Positions 53,632-62,518 of a DNA stretch of 64,000 nt are shown piece by piece (positions within the stretch are counted from its first letter, which is position 1; each line of letters begins with the position of its first letter). Made by a program: the position numbers and the translations under genes. Source of the DNA: Paenibacillus xylanexedens (lineage in GTDB: Bacteria > Bacillota > Bacilli > Paenibacillales > Paenibacillaceae). The stretch lies in the NCBI RefSeq assembly GCF_017874615.1, contig NZ_JAGIKV010000010.1, positions 124,001 to 188,000 of the forward strand, read 5' to 3'. Under the pieces are notes generated by a model. The model did not search any database. It saw nothing but the letters and a program-made list of their open reading frames with translations, and had not been told where the DNA came from.

Positions 53632-53785
53632 CGTATGTTCACTTCTTTCTTATATAGTACACCGCCTGCAATGACGGTGAGCTGAATTGATTTGTTGATT
53701 AAGTTGATCTGATCTGTGTTGAGTTAAACTAAACTGTTTCGAACTATTTCGTAATTTAATAAAAGGATTGCCTTATTCACGCCAA

Positions 53786-53828
53786 AAATAACGTTCCAAA
53801 ATTCTAACGAATCTCAGAAACGTTATTT
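53786..53828 (-). terminator. Rho-independent terminator of the lipid kinase gene
   Basis: AAATAACGTT (53786-53795) and AACGTTATTT (53819-53828) pair; on the minus strand TATTTTTGG follows. It lies just after the lipid-kinase stop codon and before rlmD. Confidence 0.65.
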
Positions 53829-53839
53829 CATTGTATCAT

Positions 53840-54724
53840 TTACCGATGGAACAGTTGCAGATGATGTTTTAGATTGGTAAACGTAGCTGGCAATGTGCCA
53901 CCCAACTCTCCATCGAGGTTCAGTTGCACATATCCCGGGGACGTAACTTCCATATGACTCGTCTGGAAATGAACCACTTTCTTGTCGTTCAGATGCTCCC
54001 CACGCAGCGCGAGCGTTACGAGGCGGATCATATCGGCCAGATTACATTTGCGGACACCGATCACATCGAACAGACCATCATCAATGGTTGCTCCTGGAGC
54101 CAACTTCTCGAATCCTCCGACCGAATTGGTATTGGCGATGAGGAATAACATGAATTCATCATGGATTTCTTCCTGACCGTCGGCACGAATAATCAGCTCC
54201 TGTGGAGACAGGCTCGCCATTTTCTCAATACCCTTCATATAATAGGCCAGTTGCCCAATCATCGTTTTCAGACGACTCGGTACTTCATAGGTCAGTTCAG
54301 TGAGTGAGCCGCCACCGGCGATGTTGATAAAATATTTATCATTCGCTTTGCCCAGATCGAGAGGACGAAGCTGCTGGTTAATGACCAGATCCACGTAATC
54401 TTCCCACTGTCTCGGAATGCCGAGTGCACGTGCAAAATCGTTCGTTGTTCCCAAAGGAAACACACCCAGCGGAGGACGGTTCTCCCGCTCGGCCATACCG
54501 TTAATCACTTCGTACAACGTGCCATCGCCACCAGCAGCAATAATCATGTCATATCCGCGCTCAATCGCGAGTTCAGCTTCCCGGGTTGCGTCACCTTCAC
54601 CCGTTGTTGCGTGACATGAAGCTTCAATACCACCTTGATCCAAACGCTGCAAAATATCAGCCAGACGTTTCTTCATTTCTTCCCGGCCTGAGGTCGGATT
54701 ATATATTAAGCGAGCTTTTTTCAT
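53840..54724 (-). CDS. Diacylglycerol kinase family lipid kinase
   Basis: A 294-residue protein of the DgkB/YegS type, which phosphorylates diacylglycerol or a related lipid with ATP. 'ARLIYNPTSGREEMKKRL' is the first nucleotide-binding strand, 'DMIIAAGGDGTLYEVINGMA' the GGDGT catalytic loop, 'LGVFPLGTTNDFARALGIPR' the second conserved block and 'FINIAGGGSLTEL' the third. The ATG at 54724 has AGGTGG upstream and is preferred over GTG 54736. In Firmicutes it recycles diacylglycerol released by lipoteichoic acid synthesis. Confidence 0.93.
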   Translation of the reverse strand: MKKARLIYNPTSGREEMKKRLADILQRLDQGGIEASCHATTGEGDATREAELAIERGYDMIIAAGGDGTLYEVINGMAERENRPPLGVFPLGTTNDFARALGIPRQWEDYVDLVINQQLRPLDLGKANDKYFINIAGGGSLTELTYEVPSRLKTMIGQLAYYMKGIEKMASLSPQELIIRADGQEEIHDEFMLFLIANTNSVGGFEKLAPGATIDDGLFDVIGVRKCNLADMIRLVTLALRGEHLNDKKVVHFQTSHMEVTSPGYVQLNLDGELGGTLPATFTNLKHHLQLFHR

Positions 54725-54736
54725 CTCATACGCCAC

Positions 54737-55249
54737 CTATTCCACATTATCCATGAGTCTAAACGACCTCATATTCTTACGTTGCATCAGTCCACAAAAG
54801 GGCATATTTTTTACACAATAATGAACTTGCGTTAATGTTGCTCTAATCATTCGTCTTACCTATATCTATGCATCAGGAATTCCGTCTCATGCCAAAGCCT
54901 TTAACTCCTATCATATCATCAAATGTAAAGATGTCCTAGCCTGTAATGTATAAGTATATTTTAACATATCCGTACCCACTAATCTGCCTATTACCCAATA
55001 AACCTCACGCACCGCTCCTGAATCTTCCCCACTACCTTTTATGTAAAATAGTCTCATTAATCAACCATTCTGCCCGCTTGGACAGGAATTAGTCTTCAAT
55101 TTTGATGACCTTCATCTGATTATGACATAGATATGCTACAAATTTACAAATCTTAAGATGAAAAGATAAATAACATAAACCTTTTTCCAATATAGTTTTA
55201 GTGCACCCTCAACTTAGCACCACATCATACCCTTGAAGGAGAAGTGTAA
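54737..55249. other. Intergenic region, 513 bases
   Basis: AT-rich, between divergent genes. AAGGAGAAG just before 55250 is the ribosome site of the NLP gene. I see no clear promoter pair, hairpin, repeat or small gene. Confidence 0.4.
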
Positions 55250-55966
55250 ATGAAAAAAATCGTGTTAATGCTCCTTGTTTCGCTTATGGCATGTATTCCT
55301 TGGGTCACCGTTGTTGAAGCAGCAGAAATTAATCATGATCAGGTTGTCGGATTCCAGGAAGTCACACCAGTCACCGTAATGCAACAAGCAGCCAAGCGTT
55401 TTCAACCGTTTTTGAAGGTCTATCATGGATGCGTGCCTTTTCCCGCAGTGGATCAACAGGGCAATACCAGTGCTGGCTTGAATACGTCCGGGTCATCGAA
55501 TGGGAACTGTAGCTCAAGTACAGGGCAGATCTACTCCCGCTCCGCATGGCACAATGGGGTGTGGGCTATCATGTATTCGTGGTATTTCCCCAAAGACTCC
55601 CCTTCCTCTGGACTCGGCCATCGTCATGATTGGGAAGGAATCGTTGTATGGGTCGATAATCCGGCAGCTGCCAATTCCAAAATTCTCTCCATCGCATATT
55701 CCGGTCACGGCCAGTTCACCAAAGTCACACCGAGCAATAACAATACACAAGGTAACCATCCGTTGATTTCCTATAATAGTACCTGGCCGCTGAACCATGA
55801 GCTTGGCGTTACTAATGCTGTGGGTGGAACTCAGCCTTTGATCGGATGGGACGATCTGACTTCTGCGGCACGAAATGCACTCAACACGACGGACTTCGGT
55901 AGCGCCAACGTGCCTTTCAACGATAACAATTTCACCAACAATTTAAACAAAGCCTGGTTTAGATAA
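55250..55966 (+). CDS. NLP/NPP1 necrosis-inducing protein
   Basis: A 238-residue secreted protein. Residues 1-24 form a signal peptide (ending 'VTVVEAAE'). 'SGLGHRHDWEGIVVWVDNP' carries the GHRHDWE heptapeptide that defines Nep1-like proteins and binds metal in the toxin. 'FLKVYHGCVPFPAVDQQGN' and 'SSNGNCSSSTGQIYSR' supply the two cysteines of the conserved disulfide, and 'VWAIMYSWYFPKDSPS' precedes the motif. NLPs bind plant sphingolipids and lyse dicot cells. A strong terminator follows; the gene is monocistronic. Confidence 0.95.
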   Translation: MKKIVLMLLVSLMACIPWVTVVEAAEINHDQVVGFQEVTPVTVMQQAAKRFQPFLKVYHGCVPFPAVDQQGNTSAGLNTSGSSNGNCSSSTGQIYSRSAWHNGVWAIMYSWYFPKDSPSSGLGHRHDWEGIVVWVDNPAAANSKILSIAYSGHGQFTKVTPSNNNTQGNHPLISYNSTWPLNHELGVTNAVGGTQPLIGWDDLTSAARNALNTTDFGSANVPFNDNNFTNNLNKAWFR

Positions 55967-56010
55967 AAAAATCCCCTTCAAGTGGACAGTTCACTTGAGG
56001 GGGATTTCGT
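55967..56010 (+). terminator. Rho-independent terminator
   Basis: ATCCCCTTCAAGTG pairs with CACTTGAGGGGGAT across a short loop, followed by TTCGTT. It ends the NLP transcript. Confidence 0.85.
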
Positions 56011-56061
56011 TATGAAGTTATCGTAGTATCCCGGATACTTATATCACTTCTTCAGCCAACC

Positions 56062-56478
56062 TCAAAATCCGATTTTTCTACCTGCACGCAGCTGTTTGTA
56101 CCAGAAATAGACGGTGCAGCCTACACAATAACCCAGCAATGCAGCACTTGCAGCCGCGAGAAGCATGACGGAGAATACATAACCTGCTGCTACCCAGCCA
56201 AGTGAGAACGAGATGAGTGCCAGAGACAGGAAGAGCACAGCCAGAATATTGTTGAATCGCTGTAGCTCCAACGCCTGCGTCTCTGTACCTTTACCAGTCA
56301 ACACAACTTTCCCAATCTGCACAAACAGATTAAGCTTGCCACCAGAAGCCAGCCCAACTACCTGAATGCTCCACAGCACGCCCAGAACTACCAGCGGATT
56401 GAACACAAACGAGAGTAAAACAAACAATACAATACCGACCTGATTCGCTTTCACATAACGCATGGGCACTTCCCGCAT
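56062..56478 (-). CDS. DUF4395 family membrane protein
   Basis: A 138-residue protein with about four hydrophobic segments ('GIVLFVLLSFVFNPLVVLGV', 'FNNILAVLFLSLALISFSLG'). The N-terminal 'RYVKANQVG', the central 'LELQRFNNI' and the C-terminal 'GYCVGCTVYFWYKQ' with two cysteines match DUF4395, found near thiol-transfer proteins. Function is unknown. AAGGAG lies before the ATG. Confidence 0.8.
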   Translation of the reverse strand: MREVPMRYVKANQVGIVLFVLLSFVFNPLVVLGVLWSIQVVGLASGGKLNLFVQIGKVVLTGKGTETQALELQRFNNILAVLFLSLALISFSLGWVAAGYVFSVMLLAAASAALLGYCVGCTVYFWYKQLRAGRKIGF

Positions 56479-56549
56479 CTGTATATCTCCTTATCCCCAT
56501 TTTATTAGTTGGCTTTATTGCAGTCGGTATTGGGTTAATGAGCAACACT

Positions 56550-57476
56550 TCATTTAAGGATAGTAAAATCTCTTTTCAGCACGTCCCAATGGGGAGTCGG
56601 GATGCCTGTTGTCTTTTTCCAATCGGTAAATGCATTATTTAACGCCTCAATCTCTCCAAAAGAACCCGTGACCAGCTTATGAACCGGAAGCATGCTATAG
56701 ATCTTCAACAGAAGGTACAACATCCGTTGATGCTTGCGGATCATTTTAGCCTGAATCTCCGGTATAATCGTTATGCCCATAGCCTCAAGCACGCTGAAGC
56801 CTTCATCCATCGCCCTAATCATATGCACAAGTTGTTGCTTGTTGCCTTCCATCTTTTGCATCTCACGCTTCTCATTAAAACTCACCGCATTAAGTATCAG
56901 AATGGGGATGATATGGCTTTTCAGCCAGGCATCAATATCGCTCAGAACATTCAACTTGTTTTTCACATGTTGGAAAGCCTGATCCAGCACAGGTTTAAAG
57001 CCTATCTCTCCGTCCAGACTGCCAATTACCATTTGTCCGCTGCCTCCACCGACCGATAACATGCGGTCCTTTTCCCGCTTCCCTGCACTCACATGGAATC
57101 CAAACGCGACCTGTTTTGCTACCCTGCTGTTTACCTCCAAAAAGTTTTGCATGCTTCGCGCATCTGCGTTGTTTCCCACAATCACAATATTGCTGCTCTG
57201 ATTGTCTGCCAGAATAGGTAACACAGAAGAAAAATCGTTATATTTCATGACAACAAAAATCAGATCATATTGGTCATCCACTTCCAACGTTCTGGCTACC
57301 CGAACCGGATCAACTGTCGTTTTGAATTGAAAAACATGCCGGATGACGATTCCATCCTTCTCCAGCTCTTCTGCCCGCTTCCCTCTAGCTAGAACAGTAA
57401 CATCATTGCCACCGCGCACCAGAACGTGCGCCAATTGACTGCCCAAAACACCTGCACCATACACTAATATTTTCAT
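56550..57476 (-). CDS. Ketopantoate reductase (ApbA/PanE) family protein, second copy
   Basis: A 308-residue NADP-dependent oxidoreductase. 'ILVYGAGVLGSQLAHVLVRG' is the intact GxGxxG nucleotide site, 'DVTVLARGKRAEELEKDGIV' follows, and 'LIFVVMKYNDF' and 'FGFHVSAGKREKDRMLSV' lie in the mid region. It is divergent from a TetR gene exactly as in the 33152-34824 pair, so the two pairs look paralogous. Its substrate is probably not ketopantoate. Confidence 0.85.
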   Translation of the reverse strand: MKILVYGAGVLGSQLAHVLVRGGNDVTVLARGKRAEELEKDGIVIRHVFQFKTTVDPVRVARTLEVDDQYDLIFVVMKYNDFSSVLPILADNQSSNIVIVGNNADARSMQNFLEVNSRVAKQVAFGFHVSAGKREKDRMLSVGGGSGQMVIGSLDGEIGFKPVLDQAFQHVKNKLNVLSDIDAWLKSHIIPILILNAVSFNEKREMQKMEGNKQQLVHMIRAMDEGFSVLEAMGITIIPEIQAKMIRKHQRMLYLLLKIYSMLPVHKLVTGSFGEIEALNNAFTDWKKTTGIPTPHWDVLKRDFTILK

Positions 57477-57588
57477 TGGTTATCCCTCTATTTCATATTT
57501 TATCAATATTCGTTGCTTTATGAACATTTGTTGATAAAATAAGAGTAACAAAGCACCTACTGTGCTTCAATCGTTAAAATATCCGTTT

Positions 57589-57606
57589 TTGTTGAATAAT
57601 CAACGA
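57589..57606. promoter_or_regulatory. Probable TetR operator
   Basis: TTGTTG-AATAAT-CAACGA matches the TTGTTG-N6-CAACAA site at 33836-33853 in all but one arm position. A further inverted repeat (TTTTATCAA with TTGATAAAA) spans about 57498-57540. Both lie in the divergent gap between reductase and tetR genes. Confidence 0.5.
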
Positions 57607-57644
57607 ATGATTCCTTATTGTTGAAAACCATCAAAGGAGGGGCC

Positions 57645-58214
57645 ATGGACAGACGAGTACTCAAGACACGAAAGGCGATAATCGAAGCTTTTGTGGGGTT
57701 ACTGGAAGAACAGGATTTCGAGCAAATTACGATAAACGAAATTGCTGATCGAGCTAATGTAAACCGAGGAACAATCTATTTGCATTACGCTGACAAGTTC
57801 GACCTGTTGGAACAATGCATTGAGACCTATTTGCAGCGGTTGTTGGATGCCTGTATGATCGAAAGCCCTACTACAACACCCGTTACGGCCAAGGATGCGT
57901 TGCTCCGAACCTTCTGCTATCTGGAACAACATGCCACAACCTATACCACACTACTTACTAAAAAAGGTATTCCAGCATTCCGTAGTAAGTTGATGACATT
58001 GTTGGTCCAGGGAGTACAGGATCAAATGGATGCTTGTGGAATCCAGGAAGGTATGAAAAAAGAGATTACCATACAGTTTCTTGCTTCCGCTGCAGTCGGT
58101 ATCCTGGAGTGGTGGATTATGAATTCCATGCCTTATCCGGCCGAGGAGATCGTTGACCAATTAATAGGTTTACTGCAGCTACATCTGAATTTGCACGCAC
58201 CCATTAATGGATAA
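57645..58214 (+). CDS. TetR family transcriptional regulator, second copy
   Basis: A 189-residue regulator. 'QITINEIADRANVNRGTIYL' is the helix-turn-helix, followed by 'HYADKFDLLEQCIETYL'. The start at 57645 has AAAGGAGGGG; an upstream TTG at 57618 is not supported. It likely represses itself and the divergent reductase. Its equivalent is at 33152-33733; the two proteins share layout but are not recent duplicates. Confidence 0.9.
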   Translation: MDRRVLKTRKAIIEAFVGLLEEQDFEQITINEIADRANVNRGTIYLHYADKFDLLEQCIETYLQRLLDACMIESPTTTPVTAKDALLRTFCYLEQHATTYTTLLTKKGIPAFRSKLMTLLVQGVQDQMDACGIQEGMKKEITIQFLASAAVGILEWWIMNSMPYPAEEIVDQLIGLLQLHLNLHAPING

Positions 58215-58249
58215 CCTGATCCTCGCTCAAATGATCTACAACAAACAAA

Positions 58250-58281
58250 AACCACGTCCTGAGGACGTGGCTTCGTTTTTT
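58250..58281 (+). terminator. Rho-independent terminator
   Basis: CCACGTCC and GGACGTGG pair with a three-base loop, followed by CTTCGTTTTTTTT. It ends the tetR transcript. Confidence 0.9.
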
Positions 58282-58372
58282 TTGGCAAACCGATCAGATC
58301 GCTCCGCGAACACGCATCGCGGCCAGTGAAGAGAGTTATTATAGGTTAACAGAAATACATATTCTTCAGGCT

Positions 58373-59956
58373 CTAATTATGCAACGAAGCTTTCTTGGGT
58401 CTAAAAATGATAAAACTGATCGCGGCCAAAATCCAGACTCCGATACCGCCATAGAGCATCACCAAACCAAAGCCGTGCACAAGAGCTGCATGGGCGATTG
58501 CTCCGGCTGTATCCAGAGAGGTAATATTTAGTAAATCCAACTGGAGAGATGATGTGTTGCCGCCAGCTATTTTTTCCGCCAAAGACCTCAATTGCACTTC
58601 ATCAATGGTCCCAGATAGCACATCCTTCAGATAAGACAAGATACCTTCCTGCAAAATATATCCCATCAATGCGATATTGATAGCTAGGCTGATTAATCTG
58701 GCACTCGTGTCTATGCCGGAAGCCATGCCTGAACGAGTGCTCGGAACCGAGCCGGTGGTCGTGTTGGTTACAGGCGTGTTGGTTAAGCCAAGCCCTATAC
58801 CAGCCAATAGGGAACCGGGGAGCATGGTCAACCAACTAGCATGATCGCTGCTGCTGCCTAATTTCATCCATAAGAAGCCGGTTCCGATAATAAACAGACC
58901 CATTGGGATGATTATGCGCGACTGATAGCGAAGCGAAAGACGCTCTGCTAGTGGAGGGATTACCAAGGTGGGCAGTGTATAAGCCAAGAGAGACAACCCT
59001 GCTGGCACAATGCCGTAACCAAGACCACTCTGGAAATAAATCGGCAGATAGATCATGAACGGCCAGAAACTGAAATTCATTCCGATGGAGCCTAAAAGAG
59101 CGCCAGAAAAATTTCGTATCCTGAATACGGAAAAATCGAACATCGGATGGGTGCTGAGTTTTTCTGCAAACCAAAAAATAGTGAAGCATATTGCGGTTGC
59201 AACAAGGATACTGATGGCCGTCGCGCTGGTAAAGCCGAGTTCAGGCCCTTGCGTGATAAAGTATACTAGCCCAAAAACCGTCAACGATAGCGTGATGATG
59301 CCGATGATGTCCAGCTTTTTCGCCTGCGGATCTCTGGAATCCTCCACACCGGCTATAACCAAGATCAACGTGAGGATGGTCAGTGGGACGTGGACTAGGA
59401 AAACCCAATGCCAGTTCGAAAACGACACGATCATCCCCCCGATGATGGGTCCAAAACCAAGGCCGATGCCGAACACGATACCCCATACGCCAAAAGCTTT
59501 ACTCCGTTCTTTTCCTTCCCGAAACTGTTGCGAAAGAATTGCTATCTGGCAGATGAGCATCGCGCCAGCACCCACGCCTTGAAGAAATCGGCTGACGATC
59601 AGAACTATCGTGCTTTGCGCCAAGCCACAAATCAAGGATGTAATACCGAACAAGATGAGACTGACAATAAAAATACGCTTCCTTCCATACCGGTCAGCCA
59701 GCGTTCCAACAGCCATCAGAACAGTTGTACTAGCAATGGTGTAGGCACTCATAATCCATTGCATATCCTTGAGATTTCCATGCAATACCTTTTCCAGTGT
59801 TGGCAGTATCACTGGCACACTGGAAATTTCGAGTCCGAACATTAGCGTGGACAAACATATAGCAGCTAATGCGATTATATTTTTGACCTTATCCATTCGT
59901 GCCTTAAAATCTTCTGTACCTACCTTATTGGAGTCGTATTTACTCAATGATGCCAT
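58373..59956 (-). CDS. MFS drug exporter, DHA2 (14-helix) family
   Basis: A 527-residue membrane protein, the usual length for EmrB/QacA exporters with 14 helices. 'GTLADRYGRKRIF' is the MFS loop 2-3 motif A and 'GIVFGIGLGFGPIIGGMI' the antiporter motif C. It exports a hydrophobic or cationic compound by proton antiport. A GGGAGAGAGAGG ribosome site precedes the ATG. It is divergent from an Lrp/AsnC regulator, which may control it. Confidence 0.93.
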   Translation of the reverse strand: MASLSKYDSNKVGTEDFKARMDKVKNIIALAAICLSTLMFGLEISSVPVILPTLEKVLHGNLKDMQWIMSAYTIASTTVLMAVGTLADRYGRKRIFIVSLILFGITSLICGLAQSTIVLIVSRFLQGVGAGAMLICQIAILSQQFREGKERSKAFGVWGIVFGIGLGFGPIIGGMIVSFSNWHWVFLVHVPLTILTLILVIAGVEDSRDPQAKKLDIIGIITLSLTVFGLVYFITQGPELGFTSATAISILVATAICFTIFWFAEKLSTHPMFDFSVFRIRNFSGALLGSIGMNFSFWPFMIYLPIYFQSGLGYGIVPAGLSLLAYTLPTLVIPPLAERLSLRYQSRIIIPMGLFIIGTGFLWMKLGSSSDHASWLTMLPGSLLAGIGLGLTNTPVTNTTTGSVPSTRSGMASGIDTSARLISLAINIALMGYILQEGILSYLKDVLSGTIDEVQLRSLAEKIAGGNTSSLQLDLLNITSLDTAGAIAHAALVHGFGLVMLYGGIGVWILAAISFIIFRPKKASLHN

Positions 59957-60118
59957 CCTCTCTCTCCCTTTTCATATATAATCATTTTATTGCTGTAGAT
60001 TATTTTATAATTAAAGTCATTGATTTTACATGTCACATTCAAATGCATATAATGAAAATACAAATTAATTAAAGAAGTTTTGTACAAAACGCCTTAAATT
60101 CAAAGGAGGAAATTGAAA

Positions 60119-60556
60119 GTGGATCATGTAGACAAACAAATCCTCTTATATCTTCAAAATCAGGCAAGGATTTCAATGACTGAGCTGGGTAAAAGCGTGG
60201 GGTTATCTCAACCTGCTGTAACGGAACGAGTTAAAAGAATGGAAGAAAGCGGAGTTATTCAGGAGTATCGCACCGTCATCTCTCCTGAAAAAATCGGGAA
60301 GCATACGGCAGCCTATATGTTGTTTCGGACTAGAGACTGTCTGGCATTTCTTGATTTTGTCCATGCATCTCCCCATGTTGCCGAGTGTCACCGTATAAGC
60401 GGCGAACACAGTTACTTATTAAAGATTGTTACCGAATCCACACGAGCTCTCGAAGAGTTTAGTAATCAGTGTGACAAGTACGGAACCTATACGAGCCTGA
60501 TTGTCATGTCTTCACCGATCGATCACAGACTTCTCATTCATTCTCTCCCTAATTAA
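60119..60556 (+). CDS. Lrp/AsnC family transcriptional regulator
   Basis: A 145-residue regulator. 'VDKQILLYLQNQARISMTEL' and 'SVGLSQPAVTERVKRMEESG' form the winged helix-turn-helix; 'YRTVISPEKIGKHTAAYMLF' and 'VAECHRISGEHSYLLKIVTE' form the RAM ligand domain. GTG at 60119 has ideal spacing from AAAGGAGG; TTG at 60113 is too close. It is divergent from the MFS exporter and is likely its regulator. Confidence 0.93.
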   Translation: MDHVDKQILLYLQNQARISMTELGKSVGLSQPAVTERVKRMEESGVIQEYRTVISPEKIGKHTAAYMLFRTRDCLAFLDFVHASPHVAECHRISGEHSYLLKIVTESTRALEEFSNQCDKYGTYTSLIVMSSPIDHRLLIHSLPN

Positions 60557-60603
60557 CTCAGATAAAAGAAAAATATAGATTCCCTCTCCTCTCATATACA
60601 TAT

Positions 60604-60656
60604 ACAAAAAGGAATTTGCCTTCAGGCTAATGAATAGCCTTAGGGAAAATTCCTTT
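60604..60656. terminator. Bidirectional hairpin terminator
   Basis: AAAAAGGAATTTGCC... and ...AAAATTCCTTT form a long imperfect stem with further pairing inside. T tracts on both strands let it end either the plus-strand regulator or a minus-strand transcript. Confidence 0.6.
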
Positions 60657-60854
60657 GGTGTGGGATCACTCATTCAACTTTCACAGATCGTAGAAAATTT
60701 AATCATTATCCGAATCAATTTGGATGAGCTTGCGCGGTTCTTGTTCTTTTCCACCGTACCAGACCAAAACAGCGGCGAACAAATTCATTGTACTTGGGCG
60801 TACACCTCAATGAATACCACGGACTAAGCCAAGGTTCGTTCAATGAGCCCCTCC

Positions 60855-60903
60855 ATAACGAAAAAAAGCCATCACATGAGGTGATGACTTTTTTCGTTAT
60901 GGA
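60855..60903. terminator. Strong bidirectional hairpin terminator
   Basis: CCATAACGAAAAAA...CCATCAC pairs with GGTGATG...TTTTTTCGTTATGG around an ATGA loop. On the minus strand it follows directly after the tRNA-like sequence. Confidence 0.85.
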
Positions 60904-60972
60904 GCCTAGGCGGATCGAACCCCTGACCGCATCGCTGCCAGCGATGCGCTCACCCATGAGCGCTAAGGCCCT
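60900..60972 (-). tRNA. Degenerate tRNA-Ala(GGC)-like gene
   Basis: On the minus strand: acceptor AGGGCCT against AGGCTCC, anticodon arm CATCG-CTGGCAG-CGATG (anticodon GGC, alanine), T-loop TTCGATC, and the alanine identity G3-U70 pair. Defects: A1-C72 mismatch, one mismatch each in the D-stem and T-stem, loss of A14, and no encoded CCA. It starts 2 bases after the chelatase stop. It may be a decayed or divergent tRNA. Confidence 0.5.
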
Positions 60973-60974
60973 TT

Positions 60975-61772
60975 TCAAGAAGAAGCTCCAACTTCGGCCT
61001 TATCTTCATTGCATCTTTCCAGCAAAATCTGGATCTGGCGCTCCATCCACTGCCCTAACAACGGATGTGGAAGAAACGTCTCACCGCTATACGCGTAATT
61101 CAATTCCTTAAGTCGGCTCGGAATCACCTTTCTCGTGAAATAACCGGCACTCAAAAACAGCGGCGCCACAATGACTCGGTTCCCCCGCTCTTCGCTCCAG
61201 TACTTCACTTTGTCGTACACGCTCTCCGGATTCAACAATGCATAATCCGTATGGGCTAAGCCACTAACTTCCTGCACACGCTCTGCAAGGGAAGAAATTC
61301 CGGCTTCCCAACGCTCGCGAAAACCATCATGAATACTCCCATGGCCTACCAGCAGGATCGTTTCCTTCTCCGGTTGCTGCGACAGTAATCGGACTTTGTC
61401 CCACACCATCACGGCAATATCCGGATCGTTATCCACCGGATAACCGAAGTGAACCCGAGCCTTCACATCGAACGGTTCCAGATCCGTTTCGCGATCAGGT
61501 GTTTCCTTTGCACCAATGGCATATTCAATTTCATCCACATGTGTACTCCCGGACGAAACAAATAGAGGTACGACCAAAATATCGGTTACGCCTTGTGCTT
61601 CCAGTCGGTCGATACCGTCCTGGATCAGGCGTCCTTCCACAAGTTCAAGAAAACCGGCTTCAACCGGTAATGGAATAGGCAGATTCAACCGGGAGATCGC
61701 GTCATCGACGGATTCCACCCAGGTCTGCTCCTGTGAACCGTGACTGATGATGAGTACGCCCGGCTTCTTCAT
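60975..61772 (-). CDS. Sirohydrochlorin chelatase-like (CbiX/SirB) protein
   Basis: A 265-residue protein with two CbiX-type halves. The N-half has 'GVLIISHGSQEQTWVESVDD' (catalytic His) and 'ILVVPLFVSSGSTHVDEIEY' (second His); the C-half has 'TILLVGHGSIHDGFRERWEA' and 'RVIVAPLFLSAGYFTRKVIP'. The family inserts cobalt or iron into sirohydrochlorin for cobalamin or siroheme. No other tetrapyrrole gene is visible nearby. It is translated one base after yerC-like, so they form an operon. Confidence 0.9.
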   Translation of the reverse strand: MKKPGVLIISHGSQEQTWVESVDDAISRLNLPIPLPVEAGFLELVEGRLIQDGIDRLEAQGVTDILVVPLFVSSGSTHVDEIEYAIGAKETPDRETDLEPFDVKARVHFGYPVDNDPDIAVMVWDKVRLLSQQPEKETILLVGHGSIHDGFRERWEAGISSLAERVQEVSGLAHTDYALLNPESVYDKVKYWSEERGNRVIVAPLFLSAGYFTRKVIPSRLKELNYAYSGETFLPHPLLGQWMERQIQILLERCNEDKAEVGASS

Positions 61773-61773
61773 G

Positions 61774-62064
61774 TTAGCGTCCCAGGCGTTCCAGCGTCAT
61801 TTTATAACCATCATTGCCGTAATTCAGGCAGCGTTTCACACGTGAAATTGTAGCTGTACTCGCACCTGTCTCTGCTTCAATCTGGTTATACGTATTGCCT
61901 TTACCCAACATACGAGCCACTTCCAGCCGCTGGGACATGGATTGGATCTCATTAACTGTGCAGAGGTCATCAAAGAAAACATAACACTCTTCAATATCTT
62001 TTAACGTCAAAATAGCCTCGAATAGTTGTTCAATGCTTTTATCATTTAGCTTTTTCAGCTGCAT
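61774..62064 (-). CDS. YerC/YecD family TrpR-related DNA-binding protein
   Basis: A 96-residue protein. 'LDDLCTVNEIQSMSQRLEVA'-like helices (FFDDLCTVNEIQSMSQRL) and the helix-turn-helix 'GNTYNQIEAETGASTATISR' followed by 'VKRCLNYGNDGY' are diagnostic of the TrpR-like YerC family of Firmicutes. It is a small regulator of unknown targets. AGGGGAT lies before the ATG. It shares an operon with the chelatase-like gene. Confidence 0.92.
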   Translation of the reverse strand: MQLKKLNDKSIEQLFEAILTLKDIEECYVFFDDLCTVNEIQSMSQRLEVARMLGKGNTYNQIEAETGASTATISRVKRCLNYGNDGYKMTLERLGR

Positions 62065-62518
62065 TTCATCATCATCCCCTAGCGGTTACTGTGTACCTAC
62101 ATTGTACTCACCCTGAGTTGGTATTTCAAGCGTTACCGATTTCACGCACTACAGAATAAAAATACATGTTACCGCTTACAAAAGGTACTATTGTCCTCCC
62201 CTCACGCACATCGGGCGAAATTTACGCGCTTTTTCCCAGTTTTCACCTGTATATATCCGATTACTTATGTAGGATTTCAATCCTCCTAAATGTTACAATT
62301 TTGTGTCTAAACTGCATTTTACTCTTCGGGAACCTGCCATCATACATGCGCCCAAATCCGCAAATATCCCGTTTTCCGGGATACCCGCCTACGCCGTCTC
62401 TCCGCGAATGACATACAGTATAACAAAAGGGAGTTCCACAAGGGTCTATGATGTACATCTGTCATGCAACTCATGGAACGCAATTCCGAAATCCAACATA
62501 GAAGGAACGTGATCGTTC
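62065..62518. other. Intergenic region, 454 bases
   Basis: Lies between divergent genes. GAAGGA at about 62502 is the ribosome site of the next gene. A GC-richer patch (62340-62420) contains CCGTTTTCCGGG-type repeats, but no gene or RNA is recognised. Confidence 0.4.

Noticed and set aside
60703..60792. Minus-strand frame of 29 codons, MNLFAAVLVWYGGKEQEPRK...
   Set aside because: The composition looks protein-like and a terminator follows, but the nearest GAGGTG is too far from the ATG and no promoter is seen. Left open as a possible small protein, not annotated.
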